Positions 1 to 5,778 of a DNA stretch of 6,728 nt are shown in pieces. The translations under genes and the position numbers were made by a program. Each line of letters starts with the position of its first letter. Position 1 is the stretch's first letter. Source of the stretch: DATARH01 sp050181375 (lineage in GTDB: Bacteria > Pseudomonadota > Alphaproteobacteria > ATCC43930 > CGMCC-115725); contig JBFXDF010000221.1 of the NCBI GenBank assembly GCA_050181375.1, forward strand, positions 1-6,728. The letters are read 5' to 3'. A model generated the notes under the pieces. It made no database searches and had not been told where the DNA came from. It saw only the letters and a list, made by a program, of their open reading frames with translations.

Positions 1-251
1 GGGCAGTGGATCTGCACCACGACCACCGCGCCGCCGACCCGGATTTTGCTCGTCACCGCCGCGGCGTAAGTCAGGATCACCACCGGATCGAAGCAGTTGA
101 CGTGGTCGAGCGAGTTCTCGGTCACCCACAGATCACGAAACCCGAGCGCCTCGGCCCGTTGCGCGACCTGCTTTACGTCCTCGATGTCGATCCGGTCGGG
201 CGAGCGGTGCGGCAGCGAGATGCCGAACGCGATTTTGTCCTTCAGGGCCAT
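1..251 (-). CDS. LLM-class flavin/F420-dependent oxidoreductase, partial (N-terminal 83 residues)
   Basis: This is the N-terminal part of a luciferase-like monooxygenase-fold protein; the rest lies beyond the left edge. The start is the ATG read from 251 to 249, giving MALKDKIAFGISLPHRS. It continues with a helix ending in AEALGF (residues 33-38), the strand LWVTEN (41-46), and the second core strand KIRVGGAVVVV (69-79) followed by a turn that normally contacts the flavin. The order 'ALGF..LWVTE' then 'T.KIR.G..V' is typical of the family, whose members use FMN or F420 to oxidise or reduce small organics. The substrate is unknown. The ribosome site is weak (GGGA about 11 bases upstream). The VOC gene lies 132 bp upstream on the same strand with a palindromic repeat between them, so co-transcription is plausible but the hairpins could attenuate it. 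It is not a close copy of the second LLM gene at 2210-3229: the N-termini share only the fold pattern. Confidence 0.87.
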   Translation of the reverse strand, partial: MALKDKIAFGISLPHRSPDRIDIEDVKQVAQRAEALGFRDLWVTENSLDHVNCFDPVVILTYAAAVTSKIRVGGAVVVVQIHC

Positions 252-266
252 TCTGTTTGTTCCCAG

Positions 267-364
267 ATCGTCCATGCCCGGCCCTGGGCCGGGCATCCAC
301 GAGAAAGCCGCATGGCTGATCGCCGGGTCTCGTGGATAGCCGGGCCAAGCCCGGCTATGAACGA
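267..364. repeat. Compound palindromic repeat (REP/BIME-like, three nested hairpins)
   Basis: Three inverted repeats share their ends. The left hairpin has 11-base arms ATGCCCGGCCC (274-284) and GGGCCGGGCAT (286-296). The right hairpin has 10-base arms ATAGCCGGGC (336-345) and GCCCGGCTAT (349-358). A central pair ATCCACGAGA (295-304) and TCTCGTGGAT (328-337) joins them and encloses a small AGCC/GGCT hairpin (306-317). The unit as a whole is an imperfect palindrome, with TCGTCCAT at the left end answered by ATGAACGA at the right. All arm matches were checked base by base. From general knowledge, short intergenic elements with this GCCCGG core next to CCACGA/TCGTGG are very common in alphaproteobacterial genomes; I infer this is a member. 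It sits between two genes of the same direction and could end or slow transcription or stabilise the upstream mRNA. No T-tract follows on either strand, so it is not a classic intrinsic terminator. Confidence 0.85.
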
Positions 365-383
365 GTTGAGCGAAGCCGTCAGC

Positions 384-737
384 CTACACCTTCTCGATCA
401 GCTCCATCTGCGCGCCGTCCGGGGCCTCGATAAAGGCGACGTGGCGGCCGTTATTGACCTGCTCCAGCATGACGTGGGCGCCGTTGCTGCGGAGTTTTGC
501 GATCGCGCTGGCATAGTCGTCGGTCTGCAGCGCGATATGCTCGATCCCCATCATCTGCTTGCGGTTCTGGGCCGCGCTGATCGTCGTGACGTTGAGCTGC
601 AGCCCGCACAGATCGAGCTGGATGTTGCCGTTTGGGGCCTCGTTCTTCATCGTCGCACCGAAATTATCGATGTAGAACTGGGCCGTCTTCTTGGGGTCAT
701 ACGTCTTGATGTGGACGTGCCCGATTGACATGGCCAT
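384..737 (-). CDS. VOC-superfamily (glyoxalase/bleomycin-resistance/dioxygenase fold) protein
   Basis: A 117-residue protein, the usual length for a single-domain VOC protein carrying two beta-alpha-beta-beta-beta modules. Module 1 starts GHVHIKTYDP (6-15) and ends with the strand LQLNV (46-50). Module 2 starts GIEHIALQTDD (64-74) and ends FIEAPDGAQMELIEKV (102-117). By position in the fold, likely metal ligands are His7, His67 and Glu112. The fourth ligand, at the end of module 1, is not an obvious acid; Gln47 is a candidate, as in methylmalonyl-CoA epimerase-like members. The family covers isomerases, epimerases, lyases and extradiol dioxygenases, so the reaction cannot be named. Met1 is preferred over Met3 because a perfect AGGAGG lies 8 bases before it. 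The gene is divergent from the MmgE/PrpD gene and upstream of the partial LLM gene. The family call is secure, the function is open. Confidence 0.9.
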   Translation of the reverse strand: MAMSIGHVHIKTYDPKKTAQFYIDNFGATMKNEAPNGNIQLDLCGLQLNVTTISAAQNRKQMMGIEHIALQTDDYASAIAKLRSNGAHVMLEQVNNGRHVAFIEAPDGAQMELIEKV

Positions 738-838
738 GCTCGTCTCCTCCTGTTTGGCTGCGCCGGGCCAGCCCGGACAACGGGGTAAGCTTGGCAGCCC
801 GGCGCGGCGAACTCAACCGTGGCGATGAGGCATATGCT
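738..838. other. Divergent intergenic region (VOC / MmgE-PrpD) with a short palindrome
   Basis: These 101 bp separate the start of the VOC gene (minus) from that of the MmgE/PrpD gene (plus), so promoters for both are expected here. I could not find a convincing -35/-10 pair on either strand. A perfect inverted repeat CCGGGC (763-768) / GCCCGG (771-776) sits in the middle. Its sequence GCCGGGCCAGCCCGG differs from the core of the right REP hairpin (GCCGGGCCAAGCCCGG, 339-354) by one missing A, so it may be a decayed copy of that repeat and not a dedicated operator. A TGAGG at 826-830, 8 bases before the ATG at 839, is the only ribosome site for the plus-strand gene. Confidence 0.5.
746..751 (-). 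promoter_or_regulatory. Shine-Dalgarno site of the VOC gene
   Basis: On the minus strand the sequence reads AGGAGG, then 8 bases, then ATG (737-735). It is the strongest ribosome site in the window and fixes Met1, not Met3, as the start of the VOC protein. Confidence 0.8.
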
Positions 839-2206
839 ATGAGCACGGCGCGCGAGCTGGCCGATTTCATCACCGGCAGCAAGATCGGCGATCTGCCGGT
901 CCAGACCGTTGAGCACGCGGCGATGCTGATCGCCAGCACGCTCGCCAGCGCCGCCGCCGGCCGCGCCATCCAATCCGCCGCCATCGTCCGCGACATGGCG
1001 AAGGAGCGCGGCGGCGCGGCTGAGGCCTCGGTGTGGTTCGACAGCGGCCCCAGGCTGCCGGTGACGAGCGCGGCGCAGGCCAACGCGGTGATGAGCGACG
1101 CGGCGGCCTCGGATGACAGCGATCTGCGCAACATCGTGCATTGCGGCACGCCCTTGACCGCGACCGCGCTGGCCATCGCCGAGCACAACAACGCCAGCGG
1201 CGCGGACGTGCTCGCGGCGATCGTGCTCGGCTACGAACTCGCCGGGCACATCATCGACGCGGTGCCCGACGCCCGGACACGCGGGTTCCACGGCTCGACG
1301 CGCGCGATCTTCGCGGCGACCGGCGCGGCGGCGCGGCTGCTCCGCCTCAATGCCGGGCAAACAACGCATGCGATCGGCCTCGCCGCGACCTCGGCCGGCG
1401 GCCTCGCCAAGGCGGCCGATACCAGCGTCGCGCGCGAGTACAATTGCGGCAACGCGACGCTGCTCGGCATCCAGGCGGCCGAGGCGGCGCGCCGCGGCTT
1501 TACCTGCGAGGAGCGCGTCCTCGAAATAAAGCAGGGCTATTTCGAGGCGTTCGGCGGAACCGACGGCGCGAAAGCGGCGCGGCTCGCGACCAGCGGTTTC
1601 GGCGAGTCGTGGGACATCGTCACCGACATGGCCGTCAAGCTGGTGCCCGGCGGGCACCCCTATCACGCGCTCGCCGAGGCCGCCGCCAATGCCGCGCGCG
1701 AGGGCAATATCGCGGCGAAAGAAGTCGAGAGCATCACCGTTTCGCGCCCCGGCCTGACCGCGCTGTCGGGGCCGCTGCACCCGGCCGACCTGATCGACAT
1801 GGCGCACAGCCCGGCCTATTTCACCGCCGCCGGTGTCGCCGACCGCCGGTTTTCCTGGGAGCACGCCGGTGCGGCGAAGATCGCCGATCCGGTCATCCAC
1901 GCGCTGATCGACAAGGTGCGGGTCGGCCCGGAGCCGACCGAAAACACCGAACGCTACCGCCAAGGCGCGACGGTCACGATCCGCACGCGCGACGGGCGCG
2001 AGGTCGCGAATACCGTCTACGCCCCGACCGGCTCGGGCCTCCTCGGCATCGACTGGGCCGATATCGACGCAAAATTTCGCGCCCTCGTCCCGGCCTCGGG
2101 TCTACCCGAGGCCCGCATCGCGCCGCTGCTTGACCTGATCCGCGATTTCCGCCGCCAGCCCGACGTGAGCCGCTTGATCGGACTGCTGCGCGCCGAGTCG
2201 GCGTAG
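839..2206 (+). CDS. MmgE/PrpD family protein (2-methylcitrate dehydratase / cis-aconitate decarboxylase fold)
   Basis: A 455-residue protein, the normal length for the family, which includes PrpD 2-methylcitrate dehydratase, cis-aconitate decarboxylase and iminodisuccinate epimerase. Family marks in order: an all-helical N-terminal half with SDDSDLRNIVHCG (91-103), AIAEHN then GADVLAAIVLGYE (112-133) and RGFHGSTRAIFAATGAA (148-164); the segment AREYNCGNA (198-206) followed by AAEAARRGF; then YFEAFGG (234-240) and the second-domain start KLVPGGHPYHAL (267-278). Judged against my recollection of human ACOD1, Asp93, His101, His151 and Lys267 match active-site positions. The lysine before the GNA motif is replaced by Arg199, and the histidine after Lys267 is one residue further along. 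That argues against assuming methylcitrate or cis-aconitate as substrate. There is no prpB or prpC next to it. The ATG at 839 is chosen because an upstream extension to a TTG at 725 would overlap the VOC gene and adds unconserved sequence. The stop is 3 bp from the convergent LLM stop. Confidence 0.92.
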   Translation: MSTARELADFITGSKIGDLPVQTVEHAAMLIASTLASAAAGRAIQSAAIVRDMAKERGGAAEASVWFDSGPRLPVTSAAQANAVMSDAAASDDSDLRNIVHCGTPLTATALAIAEHNNASGADVLAAIVLGYELAGHIIDAVPDARTRGFHGSTRAIFAATGAAARLLRLNAGQTTHAIGLAATSAGGLAKAADTSVAREYNCGNATLLGIQAAEAARRGFTCEERVLEIKQGYFEAFGGTDGAKAARLATSGFGESWDIVTDMAVKLVPGGHPYHALAEAAANAAREGNIAAKEVESITVSRPGLTALSGPLHPADLIDMAHSPAYFTAAGVADRRFSWEHAGAAKIADPVIHALIDKVRVGPEPTENTERYRQGATVTIRTRDGREVANTVYAPTGSGLLGIDWADIDAKFRALVPASGLPEARIAPLLDLIRDFRRQPDVSRLIGLLRAESA

Positions 2207-2209
2207 CCG

Positions 2210-3229
2210 CTACACCTGCGCCAATCGCAGCGGGCTCTGGTCGAACGCCGGCATGATCTCCTCGGCGAAGGTGCGCAGGCCGGCGATCGAGGCGCCCGGC
2301 GCGGCGAACAGCACGTTTTCGACGCCGCCCGCCTCGAGCCGCTTCAGCCGCTCGATGATCTCTTCCGGCGTGCCGAGCAGCGGCGCGTCGTCGAGTTCGA
2401 AATTGTCGGGGTCGTCCTTGATCTGGTGATAGCGCTCGGCGCCGGGGCCGCGCGCCAGGTCGCCGATATTCTTCAAGACCTCGCGCCGGGTCACGATCGC
2501 GCGCCGCCGCTCCTCGTCGTTGTGCACGATCTGCAAGCCGCGCGTGACCCCGACCATCATCGGGTCGTAAGGCCGCCCGACCGCCTCGCACTCCTCGCGG
2601 AACACCCGCACCCGCTCGATGATCACGTCGACCGGCGCGATCTGATCGAGCAGCAGGTTGTAGCCCTCGCGGGCGGCGCGGCGGATCGATTCCGGGCTGC
2701 CGGCGCCCATCCAGAACGGCGGGTGCGGCTGCTGTATCGGGGCCGGCTCGACGACGATGTTGTCGTAGCGGCACCACCTGCCCTCGTATGAGAAGCGGCC
2801 CTTGCTGGTCCACGCCTTGCGGATCACGTCGATCGCCTCGTCGAACCGCGCCGTCGCCTCGTCCTGCTTGATGCAGAAGCCGGAAAACTCGTACGGGCGA
2901 TACCCCTTGCCGACGCCGAAATCGAGCCGTCCGTTCGACAAGAGATCGAGCGTTGCGGCCTCCTCGGCGACCAGCACCGGGTTGTGCCAGGGCAGCACGA
3001 CGACCGCGGTGCCGAGGCGGATCGTCGCGGTGCGCGCCGCCAGATAGGACAGCAGGTTCAGCGACGCCGAGACCTGCCCGAACCCGGTGAAATGGTGCTC
3101 GACCAGGAAGACGCTCGAAAAGCCAAGCTCCTCGGCGGCGATCACGTAGCGGATGAAATCGTGGTAGCCGTCGCTGTCCCCCGCCGGTCCGCCACGCGCC
3201 CGCGCGCCGCCGAACAATCCGAACCTCAT
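2210..3229 (-). CDS. LLM-class flavin-dependent oxidoreductase (luciferase-like monooxygenase)
   Basis: A complete 339-residue luciferase-like monooxygenase-fold protein. It starts MRFGLFGG and has the strand-turn FLVEHHFTGF (41-50), where the EHH is characteristic of bacterial-luciferase-like flavoproteins. The core strand TIRLGTAVVVLPWHNPVLVAEE (69-90) is followed by DLLSNGRLDFGVGKGYRPYEF (95-115), a flavin-phosphate region with the R..EF signature of one LLM subgroup. PPFWMGAGSPES lies near mid-protein and a C-terminal GTPEEIIERL.RLEAGGVENVLF segment closes the barrel. Such enzymes usually use reduced FMN, often from a separate reductase, to oxygenate or desulfonate small organics; no reductase gene is visible here. 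The substrate is unknown. Start evidence: GGAGGG 5 bases before the ATG. The gene is transcribed away from the response regulator, from the 178-bp gap, and converges on the MmgE/PrpD gene. Confidence 0.93.
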   Translation of the reverse strand: MRFGLFGGARARGGPAGDSDGYHDFIRYVIAAEELGFSSVFLVEHHFTGFGQVSASLNLLSYLAARTATIRLGTAVVVLPWHNPVLVAEEAATLDLLSNGRLDFGVGKGYRPYEFSGFCIKQDEATARFDEAIDVIRKAWTSKGRFSYEGRWCRYDNIVVEPAPIQQPHPPFWMGAGSPESIRRAAREGYNLLLDQIAPVDVIIERVRVFREECEAVGRPYDPMMVGVTRGLQIVHNDEERRRAIVTRREVLKNIGDLARGPGAERYHQIKDDPDNFELDDAPLLGTPEEIIERLKRLEAGGVENVLFAAPGASIAGLRTFAEEIMPAFDQSPLRLAQV

Positions 3230-3407
3230 CGCCGCCCTCCGTAATGCCGCCCGCGCTCCCGCCGCTAGGGATTACCGGCGCCGGGCGCCCCTCAAATGAC
3301 GCAGATCAATATAATCCCGACCGCTGTCGCGCGCAGACGGAGGCGACGCGCGGCAATCGGCGCGGGGCGCCGCGGCCTGGCCCTATCCCTGGCCTCTACC
3401 CCGGCCT
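3230..3407. other. 178-bp gene-free gap with AT-rich island and paired GGCGCC palindromes
   Basis: No coding sequence is supported here. Two similar palindromes, GGCGCC-G-GGCGCC (3277-3289) and GGCGC-GGG-GCGCC (3359-3371), flank an AT-rich island (about 3303-3315) that stands out from its GC-rich surroundings. The island contains TATAAT on the plus strand (3310-3315), but no plus-strand gene follows. Read on the minus strand it is ATTATATT, which could be a -10 region for the LLM gene about 75 bases downstream; the matching -35 is poor. The region also receives the 3' end of the response regulator transcript, and I see no hairpin with a T-tract there. Confidence 0.4.
3235..3240 (-). promoter_or_regulatory. 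Shine-Dalgarno site of the complete LLM gene
   Basis: The minus strand reads GGAGGG, 5 bases, then ATG (3229-3227). This supports the MRFGLF start of the oxidoreductase. Confidence 0.7.
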
Positions 3408-3414
3408 CTATCCC
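3379..3414. repeat. Short 12-bp tandem repeat overlapping the response-regulator stop codon
   Basis: Two adjacent 12-base units, GGCCTCTACCCC (3391-3402) and GGCCTCTATCCC (3403-3414), differ at one base. A looser copy, GGCCCTATCCCT (3379-3390), precedes them and can be matched with a one-base shift. The 10-mer CTATCCCTGG occurs at 3383-3392 and again at 3408-3417. The last unit contains the TAG stop of the response regulator on the minus strand (3410-3408), and the unit before it supplies a second in-frame TAG 12 bases further on. It is probably a small slippage product without coding effect. Confidence 0.65.
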
Positions 3415-3821
3415 TGGGCGCTGAGCGTCGCCGCGGGCGGCGGGCGGCGGGCGCACAACGCCGCGTTGTCTCGCAGGATTTCGTCGACCAGATCGGTCAA
3501 TTGCTTCATCCGGAACGGCTTCATCAGATATCGCCGGCCGCTCGCCTCGAGCCGCACGCGGCGCTCCGGATCGCCGGTCGTCAGCACGACGCCGCAGCCT
3601 TTATCGCCGGCCACCTCGGCCAGGGCAAAACCGTCCTCGCTGCCGCGCAGCGAAATGTCGATGATCGCGACGTCGAACATGTCGCTATCGAGAAGGGCGC
3701 GCATTTCCGCGCCGTCGCGCGCCAGTGCGAATTCGTAGCCGGCGTGGTCGAGCACGTCGCCGAGCAACGCGCGCACCGAATCATCGTCCTCGACAACGAG
3801 AATGTTGCAAATCCGGGTCAT
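3408..3821 (-). CDS. Single-domain response regulator (CheY-like receiver protein)
   Basis: From the ATG at 3821-3819 this is a 137-residue protein made of one receiver domain and a short unstructured tail rich in Pro, Ala and Arg. The phosphorylation site is Asp55 in VAIIDISLRG. The acidic pocket is Glu11-Asp12-Asp13 in LVVEDDDSVR. The switch Thr is Thr82 in VVLTTGD and the conserved Lys is Lys101 in YLMKPF. There is no DNA-binding or enzymatic output domain, so it should act by protein contact or as a phosphate relay. No histidine kinase is in the window. An open frame extends to a TTG at 3911, inside the end of the ABC gene, but its 30 extra residues precede the first receiver strand and look unrelated, so the ATG is preferred despite a weak ribosome site (GGGTGG, 9 bases upstream). 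The 76-bp gap after the ABC gene holds a possible stress promoter. Confidence 0.88.
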   Translation of the reverse strand: MTRICNILVVEDDDSVRALLGDVLDHAGYEFALARDGAEMRALLDSDMFDVAIIDISLRGSEDGFALAEVAGDKGCGVVLTTGDPERRVRLEASGRRYLMKPFRMKQLTDLVDEILRDNAALCARRPPPAATLSAQG

Positions 3822-3850
3822 CAGGTTGAGCCACCCATGAGCAATGTCCA

Positions 3851-3878
3851 AAAACGGAAAAGTGGATGAAAAGGTTTC
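3851..3878 (-). promoter_or_regulatory. Possible EcfG-type (general stress response) promoter of the response regulator
   Basis: On the minus strand GAAACC (3878-3873) is followed by exactly 16 bases and CGTTTT (3856-3851). From general knowledge, the alphaproteobacterial EcfG sigma factor recognises GGAACC, 16-17 bases, CGTT; the -10 and the spacing fit, and the -35 has one mismatch at its second G, normally a strongly conserved base. The ATG at 3821 would lie about 20-25 bases after the expected start of transcription, consistent with the shorter start of the receiver protein. This is pattern matching in a short gap and could be chance. Confidence 0.3.
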
Positions 3879-3897
3879 GCAAACATGCGCAACGCGG

Positions 3898-5754
3898 TCA
3901 TTTTGCGGCAAACGCCGCCTCGCGGGCCGCGGCCTCCTGCTGCCGCGCCCACATCGTCGCGTAGAGACCGCGGCGGGCCAGCAACTCGAAATGGGTCCCG
4001 CGCTCGGCGATGCGGCCGGCTTCCAGCACGAGGATCTGGTCGGCGTCGATGACCGTCGATAGCCGGTGCGCGATGACCAGCGTCGTGCGGTGCATCGCGA
4101 CTTCGGCGAGGCTCGCCTGGATCTCGCGTTCGGTCTTCGTGTCGAGCGCCGAGGTCGCTTCGTCGAAAATCAGGATGTGCGGCGCCTTCAGCACGACGCG
4201 CGCAATCGCGACCCGCTGTTTTTCGCCGCCCGAGAGCTTGAGGCCGCGCTCGCCGACCATTGTCTCGTAGCCGTCCGGCAGCGTCTCGATAAAGTCGTGG
4301 ATGCGCGCGTGGCGGGCGGCTTCCTCGACCTCGGCGCGGCCGGCGCCGGGGCGGCCATAGGCGATATTGTAAAAGATCGTGTCGTTGAACAGCACCGTGT
4401 CCTGCGGCACGACGCCGATTGCGCGGCGCAGGCTGTCCTGCGTGACGGTGCTGATGTCCTGGCCGTCGATTTCGATCGCGCCGGCTTCGGGATCGTAAAA
4501 ACGGAACAGTAGACGCGCGATCGTCGATTTGCCGGCGCCGCTCGACCCGACGATCGCGAATTTCGACCCCGGCGGCATCGCGAAATCGACATCGCGCAGG
4601 ATCGGGCGTCGCTTGTCGTAATGGAAATCGACACGGCGGAAGCGCACCGCGCCGCGCGATACCGCGAGAGGCGGCGCGCCGGACCGGTCCTCGATCTCGG
4701 GCGCGATCTTCAACAGCGCCATCATCTGTTCGAGATCGGTCAGGGACTGCTTGATGTTGCGGTACACCATGCCGAGAAAATTGAGCGGCGTGTAGAGCTG
4801 CAGCAGGTAGGTGTTGACCAGCACGAAATCGCCGACCGTCATCCCGCCCGCCGCGACGCCTCGCGCGGCCAGGATCATCACGCCGATCAGCCCGGAGGCG
4901 ATGATCGCTCCCTGGCCGATATTGAGCGCCGCCAACGTCGTCTCGCTTTTGACGGCGGCCCTCTCATAGGCATGCAGCGCCCGGTCGTAGCGCTCGGCCT
5001 CGTGCGCTTCGTTGGCGAAATATTTGACCGTCTCGTAATTGAGCAGGCTGTCGACCGCCTTTGTGTTTGCCTCGGTGTTGCGCGTGTTCATCTCGCGCCG
5101 GAAGCGGATGCGCCAGTCGGTGACGACAAAGGTAAAGCTCACATAAGCGACGATCGTCGCCAGCGTCACCAGCGCGAAGGTCCAGTTGTAGAGCCGCCAC
5201 AGGATCGCGCAGACCACCGCGATCTCGAACAATGTCGGGATCACGTTGAACAGCATGAAGGTCAGCAGGAACTCGATCCCCGCCGTGCCGCGCTCGACCG
5301 CGCGCGCCAGACCGCCGGTGCGCCGTTCGAGATGAAAGCGCAATGACAGCGCATGGATGTGCCGGAATGTCGAGAGCGCGAGACGGCGCACCGCGCGCTG
5401 TCCGACCTTGGCGAAGACGGCGTTGCGCAGCTCGTTGAAGCCCTGCGACAGGACGCGTGCCGCGCCGTAGGCCAGGATCAGCGCGACCGGCACCGCGATC
5501 AGCTCGGGACGCGGCGCGGATAACGCATCGACCGCGTGCTTGTAGAACAGCGGGATCGTGATGTTGACGAGCTTGCCGGCGATGAGCAGCGCGACCGCGA
5601 GCACGACGCGCGCCCGCAATTCGAGCGAGTCGCGCGGCCACAGATACGGCGCGAGGCCGCGCAGCGCGCGCAGGCCCTCGCCGAGCCGCTCGTCCGGTTC
5701 GGGCAGGCCGGAAATAGACGAGCGCCCGACGATCCGGGCGCCCCTCGGGCTCAT
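3898..5754 (-). CDS. Atm1/ABCB7-type ABC exporter (fused membrane and ATPase domains)
   Basis: A 618-residue half-transporter, the usual length, that would work as a homodimer in the inner membrane. Residues about 45-340 form the six-helix domain and 365-600 the ATPase. Visible motifs: Walker A GSSGAGKST (403-411), Q-loop Gln451 (VVPQDT), signature LSGGEKQ (507-513), Walker B ILIFDE (527-532) with catalytic Glu532, and H-loop His563. The membrane domain carries the Atm1-subfamily stretch DSLLNYETVKYFANE (235-249) and the NFLGMVYR segment (325-332). Taking an offset of 9 from Novosphingobium Atm1 numbering as I recall it, several glutathione-contact residues are kept: Arg215, Arg219, Asn278, Gln281, Met329 and Arg332; the Asp316 equivalent is Asn325. 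Family members export glutathione-type thiol conjugates linked to Fe-S cluster supply or heavy-metal tolerance; which applies here is not shown. An in-frame TGA 24 bases upstream excludes a longer start. The ribosome site is weak. It lies 24 bp after the MFS gene, so an operon is likely. Confidence 0.93.
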   Translation of the reverse strand: MSPRGARIVGRSSISGLPEPDERLGEGLRALRGLAPYLWPRDSLELRARVVLAVALLIAGKLVNITIPLFYKHAVDALSAPRPELIAVPVALILAYGAARVLSQGFNELRNAVFAKVGQRAVRRLALSTFRHIHALSLRFHLERRTGGLARAVERGTAGIEFLLTFMLFNVIPTLFEIAVVCAILWRLYNWTFALVTLATIVAYVSFTFVVTDWRIRFRREMNTRNTEANTKAVDSLLNYETVKYFANEAHEAERYDRALHAYERAAVKSETTLAALNIGQGAIIASGLIGVMILAARGVAAGGMTVGDFVLVNTYLLQLYTPLNFLGMVYRNIKQSLTDLEQMMALLKIAPEIEDRSGAPPLAVSRGAVRFRRVDFHYDKRRPILRDVDFAMPPGSKFAIVGSSGAGKSTIARLLFRFYDPEAGAIEIDGQDISTVTQDSLRRAIGVVPQDTVLFNDTIFYNIAYGRPGAGRAEVEEAARHARIHDFIETLPDGYETMVGERGLKLSGGEKQRVAIARVVLKAPHILIFDEATSALDTKTEREIQASLAEVAMHRTTLVIAHRLSTVIDADQILVLEAGRIAERGTHFELLARRGLYATMWARQQEAAAREAAFAAK

Positions 5755-5778
5755 GCGGCTACGCTCATCGGATGCCGC

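Noticed and set aside
267..364. Compound palindrome as an intrinsic terminator or riboswitch
   Set aside because: No T-tract follows any hairpin on either strand and no riboswitch consensus is recognisable. A dispersed repeat explains it better.
6..728. 240-residue open frame on the plus strand across the LLM fragment, repeat and VOC gene
   Set aside because: It runs antisense to two well-supported genes and through the palindromic repeat, and its residues look like a shadow.
754..796. TTGGCT and TTGGCA as -35 boxes in the divergent region
   Set aside because: No acceptable -10 lies 16-18 bases downstream of either.
725..838. N-terminal extension of the MmgE/PrpD protein to a TTG start
   Set aside because: It would overlap the VOC start, has an unconserved sequence, and removes the promoter region. 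The ATG at 839 gives the usual N-terminus.
647..1963. 438-residue open frame on the minus strand opposite the MmgE/PrpD gene
   Set aside because: It is rich in Arg, Gly and Ala, has no recognisable domain, and overlaps a plus-strand gene full of family motifs. Long antisense frames are expected in GC-rich DNA.
1141..2133. 330-residue frame within the MmgE/PrpD gene and a 279-residue frame within the LLM gene
   Set aside because: Both are Arg-rich alternate-frame shadows with no family signature.
3244..3738. Plus-strand frame containing PGLYPGLYP, as a small repeat protein
   Set aside because: The repeat arises from the 12-bp tandem unit in the intergenic gap, and the remainder is antisense to the response regulator.
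3822..3911. N-terminal extension of the response regulator to a TTG start
   Set aside because: The extra 30 residues come before the first receiver strand, resemble no domain, overlap the ABC stop, and the segment looks like non-coding DNA with a possible promoter.
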